Origin: Gemmatimonadota bacterium
Lineage (GTDB): Bacteria > Latescibacterota > UBA2968 > UBA8231
DNA length: 64,000 nucleotides
Reading direction: 5' to 3'
Assembly: GCA_009840005.1 (NCBI GenBank)
Contig: VXOR01000019.1
Coordinates: 51,390 to 115,389 of the forward strand
Shown here: positions 41,108 through 49,197 of the stretch, piece by piece
Numbering within the stretch: the first letter of the stretch is position 1
How the letters are laid out: each line of letters starts with the position of its first letter
Position numbers and translations under genes: made by a program
The notes under the pieces: model-generated
The model's input: only the letters and a program-made list of their open reading frames with translations
Databases searched by the model: none
What the model was told of the DNA's origin: nothing

Positions 41108-42438
41108 ACGACGAGAGATACTTGCAGATTGTGCTTGAACGCATCCGGGTATCCGCAGAATACAGGCCAAAATTCGGACGAGGACGCGCAGATAAAGGCT
41201 TGTCGTTGGACGAATTCCAAGCACTTTATGGCAGCGATCCCTTCTATTCTTGGTTCGGCCTTGACAATCCGTTGATGTACGCCGCACATAAGGCAGCGGG
41301 CGGTATGACAATTGTCGATGAAATTCTGCTAGCTTACGAAGGTATTTCCAAAATTCATGTTTTCGATCCTTTCTGCGGGACCGGGACGACTGCTCTCTGT
41401 GCGGCATATCACGGTCACTCCGCAGTCACCGCGGAAATCAATCCCTTTCTAGTCTGGTTCAGTCGCACCAAGACCGACACTTATTCTACACAGGTGATCT
41501 CCGAACTGACGCAGGTTGGCCATGTGGTATCTGACGACATTCGCCACGGCAGGACACCGAGTGCGCCAATACCTCGTATGCACAACATTGAACGGTGGTG
41601 GAATGCCTCCACACTCGATTTTCTTTGCGCTCTAAAAGGTGCAATAGATGCCAGATTTGCCGAACATACCAAGCAACGTTCTTTGCTTTTAGCCGCGTTC
41701 TGTCGGACATTGATCCATCTCTCCAATGCCGCCTTTAATCACCAGTCCATGTCCTTTAAGTTGGGCGTTCAGGCGACCTTTGATTTCGATATCGACTTGT
41801 GCGGAATTTTTATTAAAAACCTAAACTTTGTTCTGGGGGGAGCGAGGGAAAATCCGACGGGTCGGGTACGCGTCCACCTCGCTGACTCTCGCCGGCTGAC
41901 AAAAAAAGATGCCGCCTTAGTCGATTGCGTCATTACTTCGCCTCCGTACGCTAACCGGATGTCGTATATCCGCGAGCTTCGTCCATACATGTATTGGCTT
42001 GGCTATCTCGTGGATGGCCGAGATGCCGGAGAAATGGATTGGGAAGCCATTGGAGGAACTTGGGGGATTGCTACTAGCAGACTAGGAAAATGGACGGCTC
42101 CATCGCACGGGTTCCAATCTGAACTTCTGAGTAATGCAGTGGAAGGAATCAGAAAAGCAGAAAACAAGAATGGCCAACTTTTGGCAAACTACGTGTCGAA
42201 GTACTTCAGCGATATGTGGAGCCACTTTCAATCGCTGATCGGCGTACTCAACAATGGGGCGAGAATTCACTACATTGTCGGCAATTCAACGTTCTATGGA
42301 GTTTTAGTCCCCGTCGAGCAAATCTATGCGGAAATGTTGTCCCAACTCGGATTCTCCAACGTGGAGTGTGTTCCCATCAGGAAGCGCAATTCCAAGAAGG
42401 AGTTGATCGAGTTCGATGTAAGAGCGCGTTGGAAGTAA
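41104..42438 (+). CDS. orphan DNA methyltransferase (N4/N6 amino type)
   Basis: A 444-residue DNA methylase. The S-adenosylmethionine motif I is DPFCGTGTT beginning at Asp88, and the catalytic motif IV is TSPPY at 278-282, both in the order of the N4/N6-amino (beta-type-like) enzymes. The TTG start overlaps the msrB stop, with AGGAAGG upstream. No restriction endonuclease gene is adjacent, so it is either an orphan regulator-type methylase or part of an incomplete system. Its composition is lower in GC than neighbouring genes, which suggests transfer. Confidence 0.85.
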
Positions 42439-42469
42439 GCAACTTTTTTAGCGAGCCGTCGCCAAATCC

Positions 42470-43708
42470 CTACGCCCGCTCTAACACGATCCCCTCGCGC
42501 TCAATCCGGCCAAACATCGCCCGGTACTCCTCCGTCCCGTCGTCATCCCAATACTCGGTCTCAATGGGCGCGGCATAGCTCATGGGCATCAGGCGGTTGC
42601 GGTCGGGCCGCACCATGAAAATCGAGTTGGCTGGATCGGCAATGTTGTACATGCGGGTGCCATTTTTGTAGCGCGATTTGATGATCCATTTGTCTTGTGC
42701 AGGTAGCTCCAGCGCTTTCAGCCGCTCCAATTCTTCCCGGTCCAAAGTCAACCCCAGCCCCGGTTTTTCCGGCACCCGCACCAAGCCGTTGACCGGGTCC
42801 AGCCGCTCTTCTACCACGTCGCTTTGCCAGACCTCGTAATCGTTGTGGCAGTGGAAGGTGGCCGTGGGCGCAGCAGCCATCATGTGCACGACCATGGCGC
42901 GGGTGATGGCACCGCCGACGTTTTGCAGCATAAAGGGCTTGCCCGCCGCGGCAAACAAGCCAGCGCGGCGCATGGCGTCGCCGATTTTTGCGTGCCCGAG
43001 CATGTAGATATCGGCCGGCTCCATCAGCACCTCATAGGTAGCTCCCAGCGGGAAGTGGTGCAAGACGACGGGCCGCTTGGCCCGCTTGCGCAGGTCGATG
43101 TAGCCCTCGATGTCTCCGGGCGGCAACGGGTCCTCAAAGCAACCGGCAATCGGATACTCGGCTAGTTTTTCCACCAACTCGGGCATGTGGTCGTCCGTGC
43201 CGTGCATGGTGAAATCGTAGTGGATTTTGAAGCCGGGCGGCGCGACTGCCTGCATGGCCTCGGTCTGGTCAAAAACGTTTTCAAACGGCGAGAGGTGGTA
43301 CTTCAGCCAAGTGTAGCCCTCTGCCGCATAGCGGGTCACGGCCTCAGCCATGTGCTCGGGGTGGGTCGATACCGTCCAAGCACCCACGGGTACGAACGAC
43401 CGATACTTCTGACCGAACAGCTTATAGACGGGGACGCCAGCGGCCTGTCCCATCAGGTCGTACATGGCCGTGCCCAACCCCAGCGAGGTCTCGTCGCCGA
43501 TCCAGTCAAAGGGATTGCTGCCGATGTATTGGTCGATGGTCTCCCGCGGCTCGGGCCTCCCGCTCTCGCCGAGGCCAATCCGGCCGTCGTCGGTGTGGGC
43601 GATGTAGATCGTGCGGCTCGCGGGGCCGTAGTAGTGGTTGAGCGGGTAGGCGATCCAATCGTGGTAGGCCAACGCGATTTCGTGGACTTCGATTTGGGTA
43701 ACTTGCAT
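42470..43708 (-). CDS. mandelate racemase/muconate lactonizing enzyme family protein
   Basis: A 412-residue enolase-superfamily enzyme. It has the two-domain layout with N-terminal capping (ALAYHDWIAYPLNHYYGPAS) and a TIM barrel containing LKYHLSPFENVF, HYDFTMHGTDD, CFEDPLPPGDIEGYIDLRKR and LQNVGGAITRAMVVHM. Such enzymes abstract an alpha proton next to a carboxylate and dehydrate or racemise acid sugars. The His-based second acid/base residue is not clear. It is followed on the minus strand by a zinc dehydrogenase gene reading the same way (43741-44709), likely the same pathway. Confidence 0.85.
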   Translation of the reverse strand: MQVTQIEVHEIALAYHDWIAYPLNHYYGPASRTIYIAHTDDGRIGLGESGRPEPRETIDQYIGSNPFDWIGDETSLGLGTAMYDLMGQAAGVPVYKLFGQKYRSFVPVGAWTVSTHPEHMAEAVTRYAAEGYTWLKYHLSPFENVFDQTEAMQAVAPPGFKIHYDFTMHGTDDHMPELVEKLAEYPIAGCFEDPLPPGDIEGYIDLRKRAKRPVVLHHFPLGATYEVLMEPADIYMLGHAKIGDAMRRAGLFAAAGKPFMLQNVGGAITRAMVVHMMAAAPTATFHCHNDYEVWQSDVVEERLDPVNGLVRVPEKPGLGLTLDREELERLKALELPAQDKWIIKSRYKNGTRMYNIADPANSIFMVRPDRNRLMPMSYAAPIETEYWDDDGTEEYRAMFGRIEREGIVLERA

Positions 43709-43740
43709 GATTGGACGCCTTTCCGCTCAGAAGCTATTGG

Positions 43741-44709
43741 TCAGGGAAATTTGAGCACGACCTTCAGAGCTTGGTGTGGCTCGGGATCGTCGAAGGCCAT
43801 GGCAAAGGCTTGCTGGATCTCGGCAAAGGGCAGGACGTGGCTGACGATCGGAGCCACGTCGATGCGGCCTTGGACGATCCAGTCGAGCGCCGGCCGGTAG
43901 TCGCGGTCGGGATTGGGGCCGATCGAAAAAATCAAGCGCAGCTCTTGGCGCAGCAGGTCCAACATCCTGACCGTCATCAAGCCTTCGATGTGGTCCTTAT
44001 CGGGTACGCCGAAGCAGATCACTTCCGCGTTGCGATGACAGAGATCAGGCACGAGACCGAGAGTCTCGGCCACGCCCACGGCCTCCACTGCGAGCCCGGC
44101 CATGGCACCGCCGGTAATCTCGGCGACCGCGGCGACCGGGTCTTGGGATGCCGAGCAAATCGCATGCGTGGCCCCCATCTGGCGGCCCACCTTCAAGCGG
44201 TAGGGCAGCGGATCAATCGCCATGATGCGGCGTGCGCCGAGATTGCGCAGCACCGCGTTGAACAACAGCCCCACCGGGCCCTGGCCGATCACCACCACAT
44301 CGCGGTCAATGATGTTGCCTAACTTGTAGAAGCTGTGGATCACTGTGCCCAAAAGCTGGCTCATCAGCACCTTTTCCTCGGGCAGGTCGCCGGGCAGGCG
44401 GATGCAGCCGCCGTCGTCTTTGGCGAGGACGTACTCCTGAAAAAGCCCACGATCAAAACCCCACAACAGCACCCGTTCCCCCTCTCGATAGCGCCCCGAC
44501 GGGCAGGCTTCGACCACGCCCATGCCTTCGTGCCCAGTGGCCCCGGGCGGCTGCGGATAGCGCCTGTGAACGCCGCAAAACGGCGGCTTGTCGCTGCCGC
44601 AGACCGCGACCCGCTCCATTTTCACCAGCATCTGGTCGCCGACTGGCTGCGGCTTGTCCGTCTCGATGATTTCCCACTGACGCGGGGCGACTAGTTGGGC
44701 CGCACGCAT
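43741..44709 (-). CDS. zinc-binding dehydrogenase
   Basis: A 322-residue medium-chain dehydrogenase. The catalytic zinc site is VAVCGSDKPPFCGVHRRYPQ with GHEGMGVVEACPSG, and the Rossmann region is VVVIGQGPVGLLFNAVLRNL. The structural zinc lobe with four cysteines seems absent. It resembles sugar dehydrogenases of the GutB/threonine type. The ATG at 44709 is preceded by AAGGGAAGG; the longer frame to 44751 adds a cysteine-rich, unconserved lead. Its gene lies directly upstream of the mandelate-racemase-like gene in transcription order. Confidence 0.85.
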   Translation of the reverse strand: MRAAQLVAPRQWEIIETDKPQPVGDQMLVKMERVAVCGSDKPPFCGVHRRYPQPPGATGHEGMGVVEACPSGRYREGERVLLWGFDRGLFQEYVLAKDDGGCIRLPGDLPEEKVLMSQLLGTVIHSFYKLGNIIDRDVVVIGQGPVGLLFNAVLRNLGARRIMAIDPLPYRLKVGRQMGATHAICSASQDPVAAVAEITGGAMAGLAVEAVGVAETLGLVPDLCHRNAEVICFGVPDKDHIEGLMTVRMLDLLRQELRLIFSIGPNPDRDYRPALDWIVQGRIDVAPIVSHVLPFAEIQQAFAMAFDDPEPHQALKVVLKFP

Positions 44710-44780
44710 ACCTTCCCTTTCTACTCTATAGCAATAGCAATCCGAAATCATTCATAAAGTTATCCGCAGATGACACAGAT

Positions 44781-44803
44781 AGGGGCGGTTTCAAACCGCC
44801 CCT
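44781..44803. repeat. dispersed palindrome, GGGGCGGTTT type (copy 2)
   Basis: Arms AGGGGCGGTTT and its complement around one C, the same core as at 10215-10243. It lies in a 190-base intergenic gap between two minus-strand catabolic genes. Confidence 0.75.
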
Positions 44804-44902
44804 TACGGCCATCGGCCTCGTCGAATCAAGGGCGTCCTGCCCGCGACCCCAGCGAGAATCGGACCGAAAACCAACCACCGGCCACGTACTGCGTAACATC
44901 AG

Positions 44903-46117
44903 TTAGTCAAAAAAATCGGCGTCTTCCTCGCGCAAATAGCGCCGCGCTTCTTCGGCGATTAAATCGACGCCCATCCCAGGCGCATCCCAAACGGCGATGT
45001 GGCTATCGACCACAATCGGATCGGGCAAGCCCGTGACGATGTCGTACCACCACTCGGGCTGGCCGGTCGGATATTCAAACGCAATGTAGTTTTGCGGCAA
45101 CGTCGCTGCGACCTGCACCAAAGCCGCCAAACCCAACAGGCCGTCGAGCACGCCGTGGGGAGCCATGAGAATGCCGTGCATATCGGCGTATTCGGCCACC
45201 CATTTTAGCTCCGCGATGCCGCCGATATCGCAGGGATCCGGGCCGATGACATCCACGGCGCGCTTCTCGATCAGGTCTTGAAAATTGTGTCGCAAGTAGA
45301 TCTGCTCGCCCGTGTGAATTGGCGTCGAGGTGCTCTGCGTGACCTCGCGGTAGTGATCCGCCGACACGTAGGGCACGTAATCGCCGGTGAGCATGTCCTC
45401 CAACCAAGCCACATTGAGGTCTTCAACCGCCCGCGCCAAGCGCAGCGCATCCGGCACGAGCATACCCGGGCCCAAGTCCAGCGCCAAGCCAACCTCGTCG
45501 CCGCACACTTCCTTCATCGCGCGGATGCAATCGACGATGTAATTGAGGCCGCGTTCGCTCAAAGGGCCGCGATTGGCGTGGAACGGGCCGGCTTGGTGGG
45601 TGCCGTAGAAATGTTTGGGCGACTCAGTGATCCGCCCGCCGTGGAAGGCGAGGCCCTGTTTGATAATGCTGAACTTCTGCGGTGCGTCTATCATGCGCTG
45701 CATGTTTTCCGCATAGTCCTCGGGCGGGCGGCCACCCTCCGCGGGCGAACGGGCGGGCGCCATAGGGAAGCGCACCGCGCCATTGTACACCCGCACGCGG
45801 TCGCGCACCTTGCCGCCTAACAGCTTGTACACCGGCACGCCCGCGGCCTTACCGGCAATGTCCCACAGCGCCATTTCAATCGCGCTGACCGCACTGCCCC
45901 AGGGCTTGAAGCTGCCCAAGCGGCGGATATTGAGCATCACCCGCTCGACGTCGGTCGGGTCCTCGCCGAGGATCCGGTCCTTGTAAAACAGCACGTGAGG
46001 CTTGAGGTAGGACTTGCTCGCCTCGACTTCCCCGAGGCCATAGATGCCCTCGTCGGTATTGATGCGCACGACCGGGTTGTTGCCGATGACCGCGCATTTG
46101 AGATCCGTGATTTTCAT
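44903..46117 (-). CDS. enolase-superfamily sugar-acid dehydratase (mandelate racemase type)
   Basis: A 404-residue enzyme of the galactonate/gluconate dehydratase type. It has the N-terminal motif VIGNNPVVRINTDEGIYGLG and AIEMALWDIAGKAAGVPVYK-like LLGGKVRDRVRVYNG, and in the barrel LALDLGPGMLVPDALRLARA, VAWLEDMLTGDYVPY, TPIHTGEQIYLRHNFQDLIE and DVIGPDPCDIGGIAELKWVA. The metal-ligand Asp/Glu/Glu triad can be read in the last-named strands. It dehydrates an acid sugar to a 2-keto-3-deoxy acid, which the aldolase at 37359 could split. Confidence 0.88.
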   Translation of the reverse strand: MKITDLKCAVIGNNPVVRINTDEGIYGLGEVEASKSYLKPHVLFYKDRILGEDPTDVERVMLNIRRLGSFKPWGSAVSAIEMALWDIAGKAAGVPVYKLLGGKVRDRVRVYNGAVRFPMAPARSPAEGGRPPEDYAENMQRMIDAPQKFSIIKQGLAFHGGRITESPKHFYGTHQAGPFHANRGPLSERGLNYIVDCIRAMKEVCGDEVGLALDLGPGMLVPDALRLARAVEDLNVAWLEDMLTGDYVPYVSADHYREVTQSTSTPIHTGEQIYLRHNFQDLIEKRAVDVIGPDPCDIGGIAELKWVAEYADMHGILMAPHGVLDGLLGLAALVQVAATLPQNYIAFEYPTGQPEWWYDIVTGLPDPIVVDSHIAVWDAPGMGVDLIAEEARRYLREEDADFFD

Positions 46118-46137
46118 ATTTTTCCCTTTTTGCCGCC

Positions 46138-47877
46138 TTAATGGTTCTGTCGGGTCTTGACCGGCCGGCGCAGCGATCTGCTCTCGCCCATAGTCTCCAT
46201 GGTCATGAGCTGGATGATGTCGCTGCTGGTGACCGCGCCCAAAAACTTTTCCGAATCCCTTTCCACGACGGGCATGACGGAAAGAGAATTCTCTGACATA
46301 CGCTGCAACACATCCTCGACTTGCTCGTCAGGCCAAGCCAATGGGGTTTGGCGGCGTACCACAGCGTCGAGTTGGGTCTTGCCCCAAGCGTCCTTAGGCA
46401 GGTAGCGGAGCATCTCCAGGGACACGATCCCGACCAGTGCTTCCCTATTTGCCACGACGTAGTGGGGCTGGTGTGGAACGATCCACTGCTCGGTGAAATC
46501 ACGCACTGTAACCGAAGGCGCAGGATGCCGACGCGAGCGGTCCAGAATGTCATCAATTTTGATGTCTTCCAACGCGAAGCGGACTATGCCCAACGGAATG
46601 TCGTCAAGTTGCGCTGGCAGGTCGGTCCGGCGGCTGGCCCGGCTCACCGCGAAGTTGATCACCGACGGCATGAACAGAATGTAGCAAAACATGACCAGCA
46701 CCAAGAATGAGAAAACCACCTCGTCAATGATTCCAGAATCCCACATAACCAGCAGCAGCGCGATTTCAGCCACTCCCTTACCCATCAGCCCGGTGGCCAC
46801 CGCGTAGGGAACGGCGAGGCGGGACACGTACGCGCCGATGAAAGCGCCGGTGAAGTTGCCGAGCAATGGGATCAGCGCCAACCCCGCCATGGCCCCCAGC
46901 GGCAGGGTTGCGAAGGTAAAGCTGAAGCTCAATCCGGCGGAAGCAAAAAACAGGGGCACGAAAAACCCCTCGGCCACGCTGCGAATCCCTGGGATGATCT
47001 CCCGCTGCACTTGGTAGGGCAGGCTCGACAGCGACGCCCCGAACAGTAGAGCACCCAGTGAGCCGTGCAGTCCCACTGCTTCCGCGCCGTACACTATCAG
47101 GAACAGCATGCCAAGCAGCAAACCCAAGGAGAGCTGCGGCACCTGGATCACCCGCTGCAACCCCGCCACCAACGGCGGCAGCACCCGCGACGACAATACC
47201 CAAGTCACCACCGAAAAACCGGCCACTTTGCCCAGCAAAATCAGGATGCCGACAGGCGAAAGTTGATGGGCGTGTTCGCCGATGCTGAAGCCGATTACCA
47301 GCAGGGCAATCAACTCGGCGATGATCACCACCGTGAAAATTTGCAGTCCAACCGGCTGTTTCAGGTATCCGCCGTCCGTCAGCACTTTGGCCACGATGCC
47401 CAGACTGGTCATCGACAGCACGCCGGCCAACGCCAGCGACTCGGTGAAATTCAGTTTCAGTCCGAAATCGAAAACCAAATCAGTGGTGACCAGCATCGAA
47501 ATGCTTAGTGACACGATCACCGACAGTACAGCCGCGAGGAAGTAATGGCCTTTGAGGGACGACATGAAACTGGAAATATCCACTTCGTCGAGGCCGATTA
47601 GGAAAAAAAATATGAACACACCCAGCGCCAAAACCAACTCGAGGTGCAGCGAAGACTCAATCCACCAGACGCCGGTCAGTTCCATGACCGGCCCAAGCAA
47701 CATACCTGTCGCCGCATAGGCGACGATGGCGTTCAACCGCAGCCGGCGAAAAACGCCCTCGGCCAACTTGGCGACGATGATGAGCATCCCGAGCGTCAAC
47801 AGCGATTGGTGTAGTTCGTGTGCGTGCTCACCGAATCTAAACAGATCCACTATCGCTTGAAACGAGAAGCCTTCCAT
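46138..47877 (-). CDS. monovalent cation:proton antiporter with CBS domains
   Basis: A 579-residue CPA2-family antiporter. About 12-13 membrane helices span residues 20-410, including LALGVFIFFFLIGLDEVDIS, LAGVLSMTSLGIVAKVLTDG and LMGKGVAEIALLLVMWDSGI. The C-terminal 130 residues form a cytoplasmic CBS pair, marked by HYVVANREALVGIVSLEMLR and SLSVMPVVERDSEKFLGAVT followed by SSDIIQLM. The CBS domain would gate the exchanger in response to nucleotides or ionic strength. It lies next to a periplasmic binding-protein gene reading the same way, but their functional link is unknown. Confidence 0.9.
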   Translation of the reverse strand: MEGFSFQAIVDLFRFGEHAHELHQSLLTLGMLIIVAKLAEGVFRRLRLNAIVAYAATGMLLGPVMELTGVWWIESSLHLELVLALGVFIFFFLIGLDEVDISSFMSSLKGHYFLAAVLSVIVSLSISMLVTTDLVFDFGLKLNFTESLALAGVLSMTSLGIVAKVLTDGGYLKQPVGLQIFTVVIIAELIALLVIGFSIGEHAHQLSPVGILILLGKVAGFSVVTWVLSSRVLPPLVAGLQRVIQVPQLSLGLLLGMLFLIVYGAEAVGLHGSLGALLFGASLSSLPYQVQREIIPGIRSVAEGFFVPLFFASAGLSFSFTFATLPLGAMAGLALIPLLGNFTGAFIGAYVSRLAVPYAVATGLMGKGVAEIALLLVMWDSGIIDEVVFSFLVLVMFCYILFMPSVINFAVSRASRRTDLPAQLDDIPLGIVRFALEDIKIDDILDRSRRHPAPSVTVRDFTEQWIVPHQPHYVVANREALVGIVSLEMLRYLPKDAWGKTQLDAVVRRQTPLAWPDEQVEDVLQRMSENSLSVMPVVERDSEKFLGAVTSSDIIQLMTMETMGESRSLRRPVKTRQNH

Positions 47878-47912
47878 GGTCTTGAGATTCTCCGTAGGTG
47901 CCGTTTGGGGGG

Positions 47913-49157
47913 TTAGTAAGGGCCTCTAAGTTTTTCGACCCCGTGGTACTTGCCGTCCGTACCAATCACGGTCAAAAACACGGCGTCGGATCCCTGGTTA
48001 TCGTCCGGCCCGTATTTGAGCTGCATGCCGTCAATTTCTATAGCGCCAGCATCTCGCACCGCGTGGAGCAGACACTCTCGACTCAGGTCGGGGCCGCAGG
48101 CTTTGAGACCGGCGACAGCCAGACGTCCGGCCAGATAACCTTCCAACGAAACGAACCCGGGTTCCGCTTGGGGGTCGTACTTGGAGAGGGCGCTGCGGTA
48201 TCGGGCCACCACCGGGATGTTTTCGTCCTCGGGGAGAGGAACTACTTGCGTAACGTACACGCCGGCCCCGTCGGGCCCCAACTCGTTCGCCAAAGCGTTG
48301 CTCCCCACGAAGGAGACCGTCAGGAATACCGGATCCAGCTCCCGCCGCACCAATTCTATGGTCTTGACCACCGGCATGTAGGAGCCAATCATGATCACCG
48401 CTTCTGGATTGGCTGCGCTGATTTTGAGCGCGGCTCCCTTCACAGCGCGGGTATTGCGTGGGTAGTGCGAGGCCGCTACCGGCTTTAGGCTCCGGCGCTC
48501 CAGTGCCAATCGCGTGCCCTCCAGCCCGTTCAAGCCGAAGGAATCATCCTGATAGAGGACGGCAACGCGGGTGATCCCCAAATCCTCGGTGAGCCGCGCC
48601 ACCATCTCCTCGGTTTCCTGGTAGTACGATGCCCGCACGTTGAGCACATTGTCCAACTCCCGGTCGCGCAAGAACTCGGCCCCCGTGAACGGAGCTAAGA
48701 AGGGCACCCCGGCAGCCTGGGCCAGCGGTGATGCAGCGCGGGACGTGGGTGTGCCCACCGCTCCGATCAGCGCGAATACCCTTTCAATCTCAATCAACCG
48801 TTGCGTGTTGGAAGCGGCAAAGTCGGTTTCATAGCCGTCATCCAACGCCTTGAGCTTCAGCTCGCGGCCATGGACGCCTCCTGCCTGATTGGCCTCGTGG
48901 AATGCCGCCTCAATCCCCAGGCGCATCGCCTTGCCCAATTCCTGGGCCGGCCCGGTGAACGCGGCGGACTGACCAAAAAGGACGTGGTCGTCGGAAAACC
49001 CGGGGTCCTCGTGGCCTTCTTCCTGCGCTGTTGCCGGGGGCGGCTCGGGGGCATCCTGCCCGCCCAGACAGGCCATGCCAAAGGTCGCCAGCAGCAACCC
49101 TACAATCATCACAAGGGGGATTATCAAATGAGGTCTGATGTACAGGCGCGGATTCAA
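47913..49157 (-). CDS. lipoprotein solute-binding protein (Peripla_BP_6 type)
   Basis: A 414-residue lipoprotein with signal helix LIIPLVMIVGLLLATFG and lipobox cysteine in FGMAC. The mature part (VLFGQSAAFTGPAQELGKAM, DPVFLTVSFVGSNALANELG) is closely related to the sensor-associated protein at 30675-31868. It begins at a TTG with AAAGG upstream. No ABC permease or ATPase gene is near; it sits between an antiporter and a helicase gene. It may feed a distant transporter or a distant sensor kinase. Confidence 0.85.
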   Translation of the reverse strand: MNPRLYIRPHLIIPLVMIVGLLLATFGMACLGGQDAPEPPPATAQEEGHEDPGFSDDHVLFGQSAAFTGPAQELGKAMRLGIEAAFHEANQAGGVHGRELKLKALDDGYETDFAASNTQRLIEIERVFALIGAVGTPTSRAASPLAQAAGVPFLAPFTGAEFLRDRELDNVLNVRASYYQETEEMVARLTEDLGITRVAVLYQDDSFGLNGLEGTRLALERRSLKPVAASHYPRNTRAVKGAALKISAANPEAVIMIGSYMPVVKTIELVRRELDPVFLTVSFVGSNALANELGPDGAGVYVTQVVPLPEDENIPVVARYRSALSKYDPQAEPGFVSLEGYLAGRLAVAGLKACGPDLSRECLLHAVRDAGAIEIDGMQLKYGPDDNQGSDAVFLTVIGTDGKYHGVEKLRGPY

Positions 49158-49197
49158 CTGTTGCCTTTCGCCAATAATTGCCGGTCTAATCTGCCAT

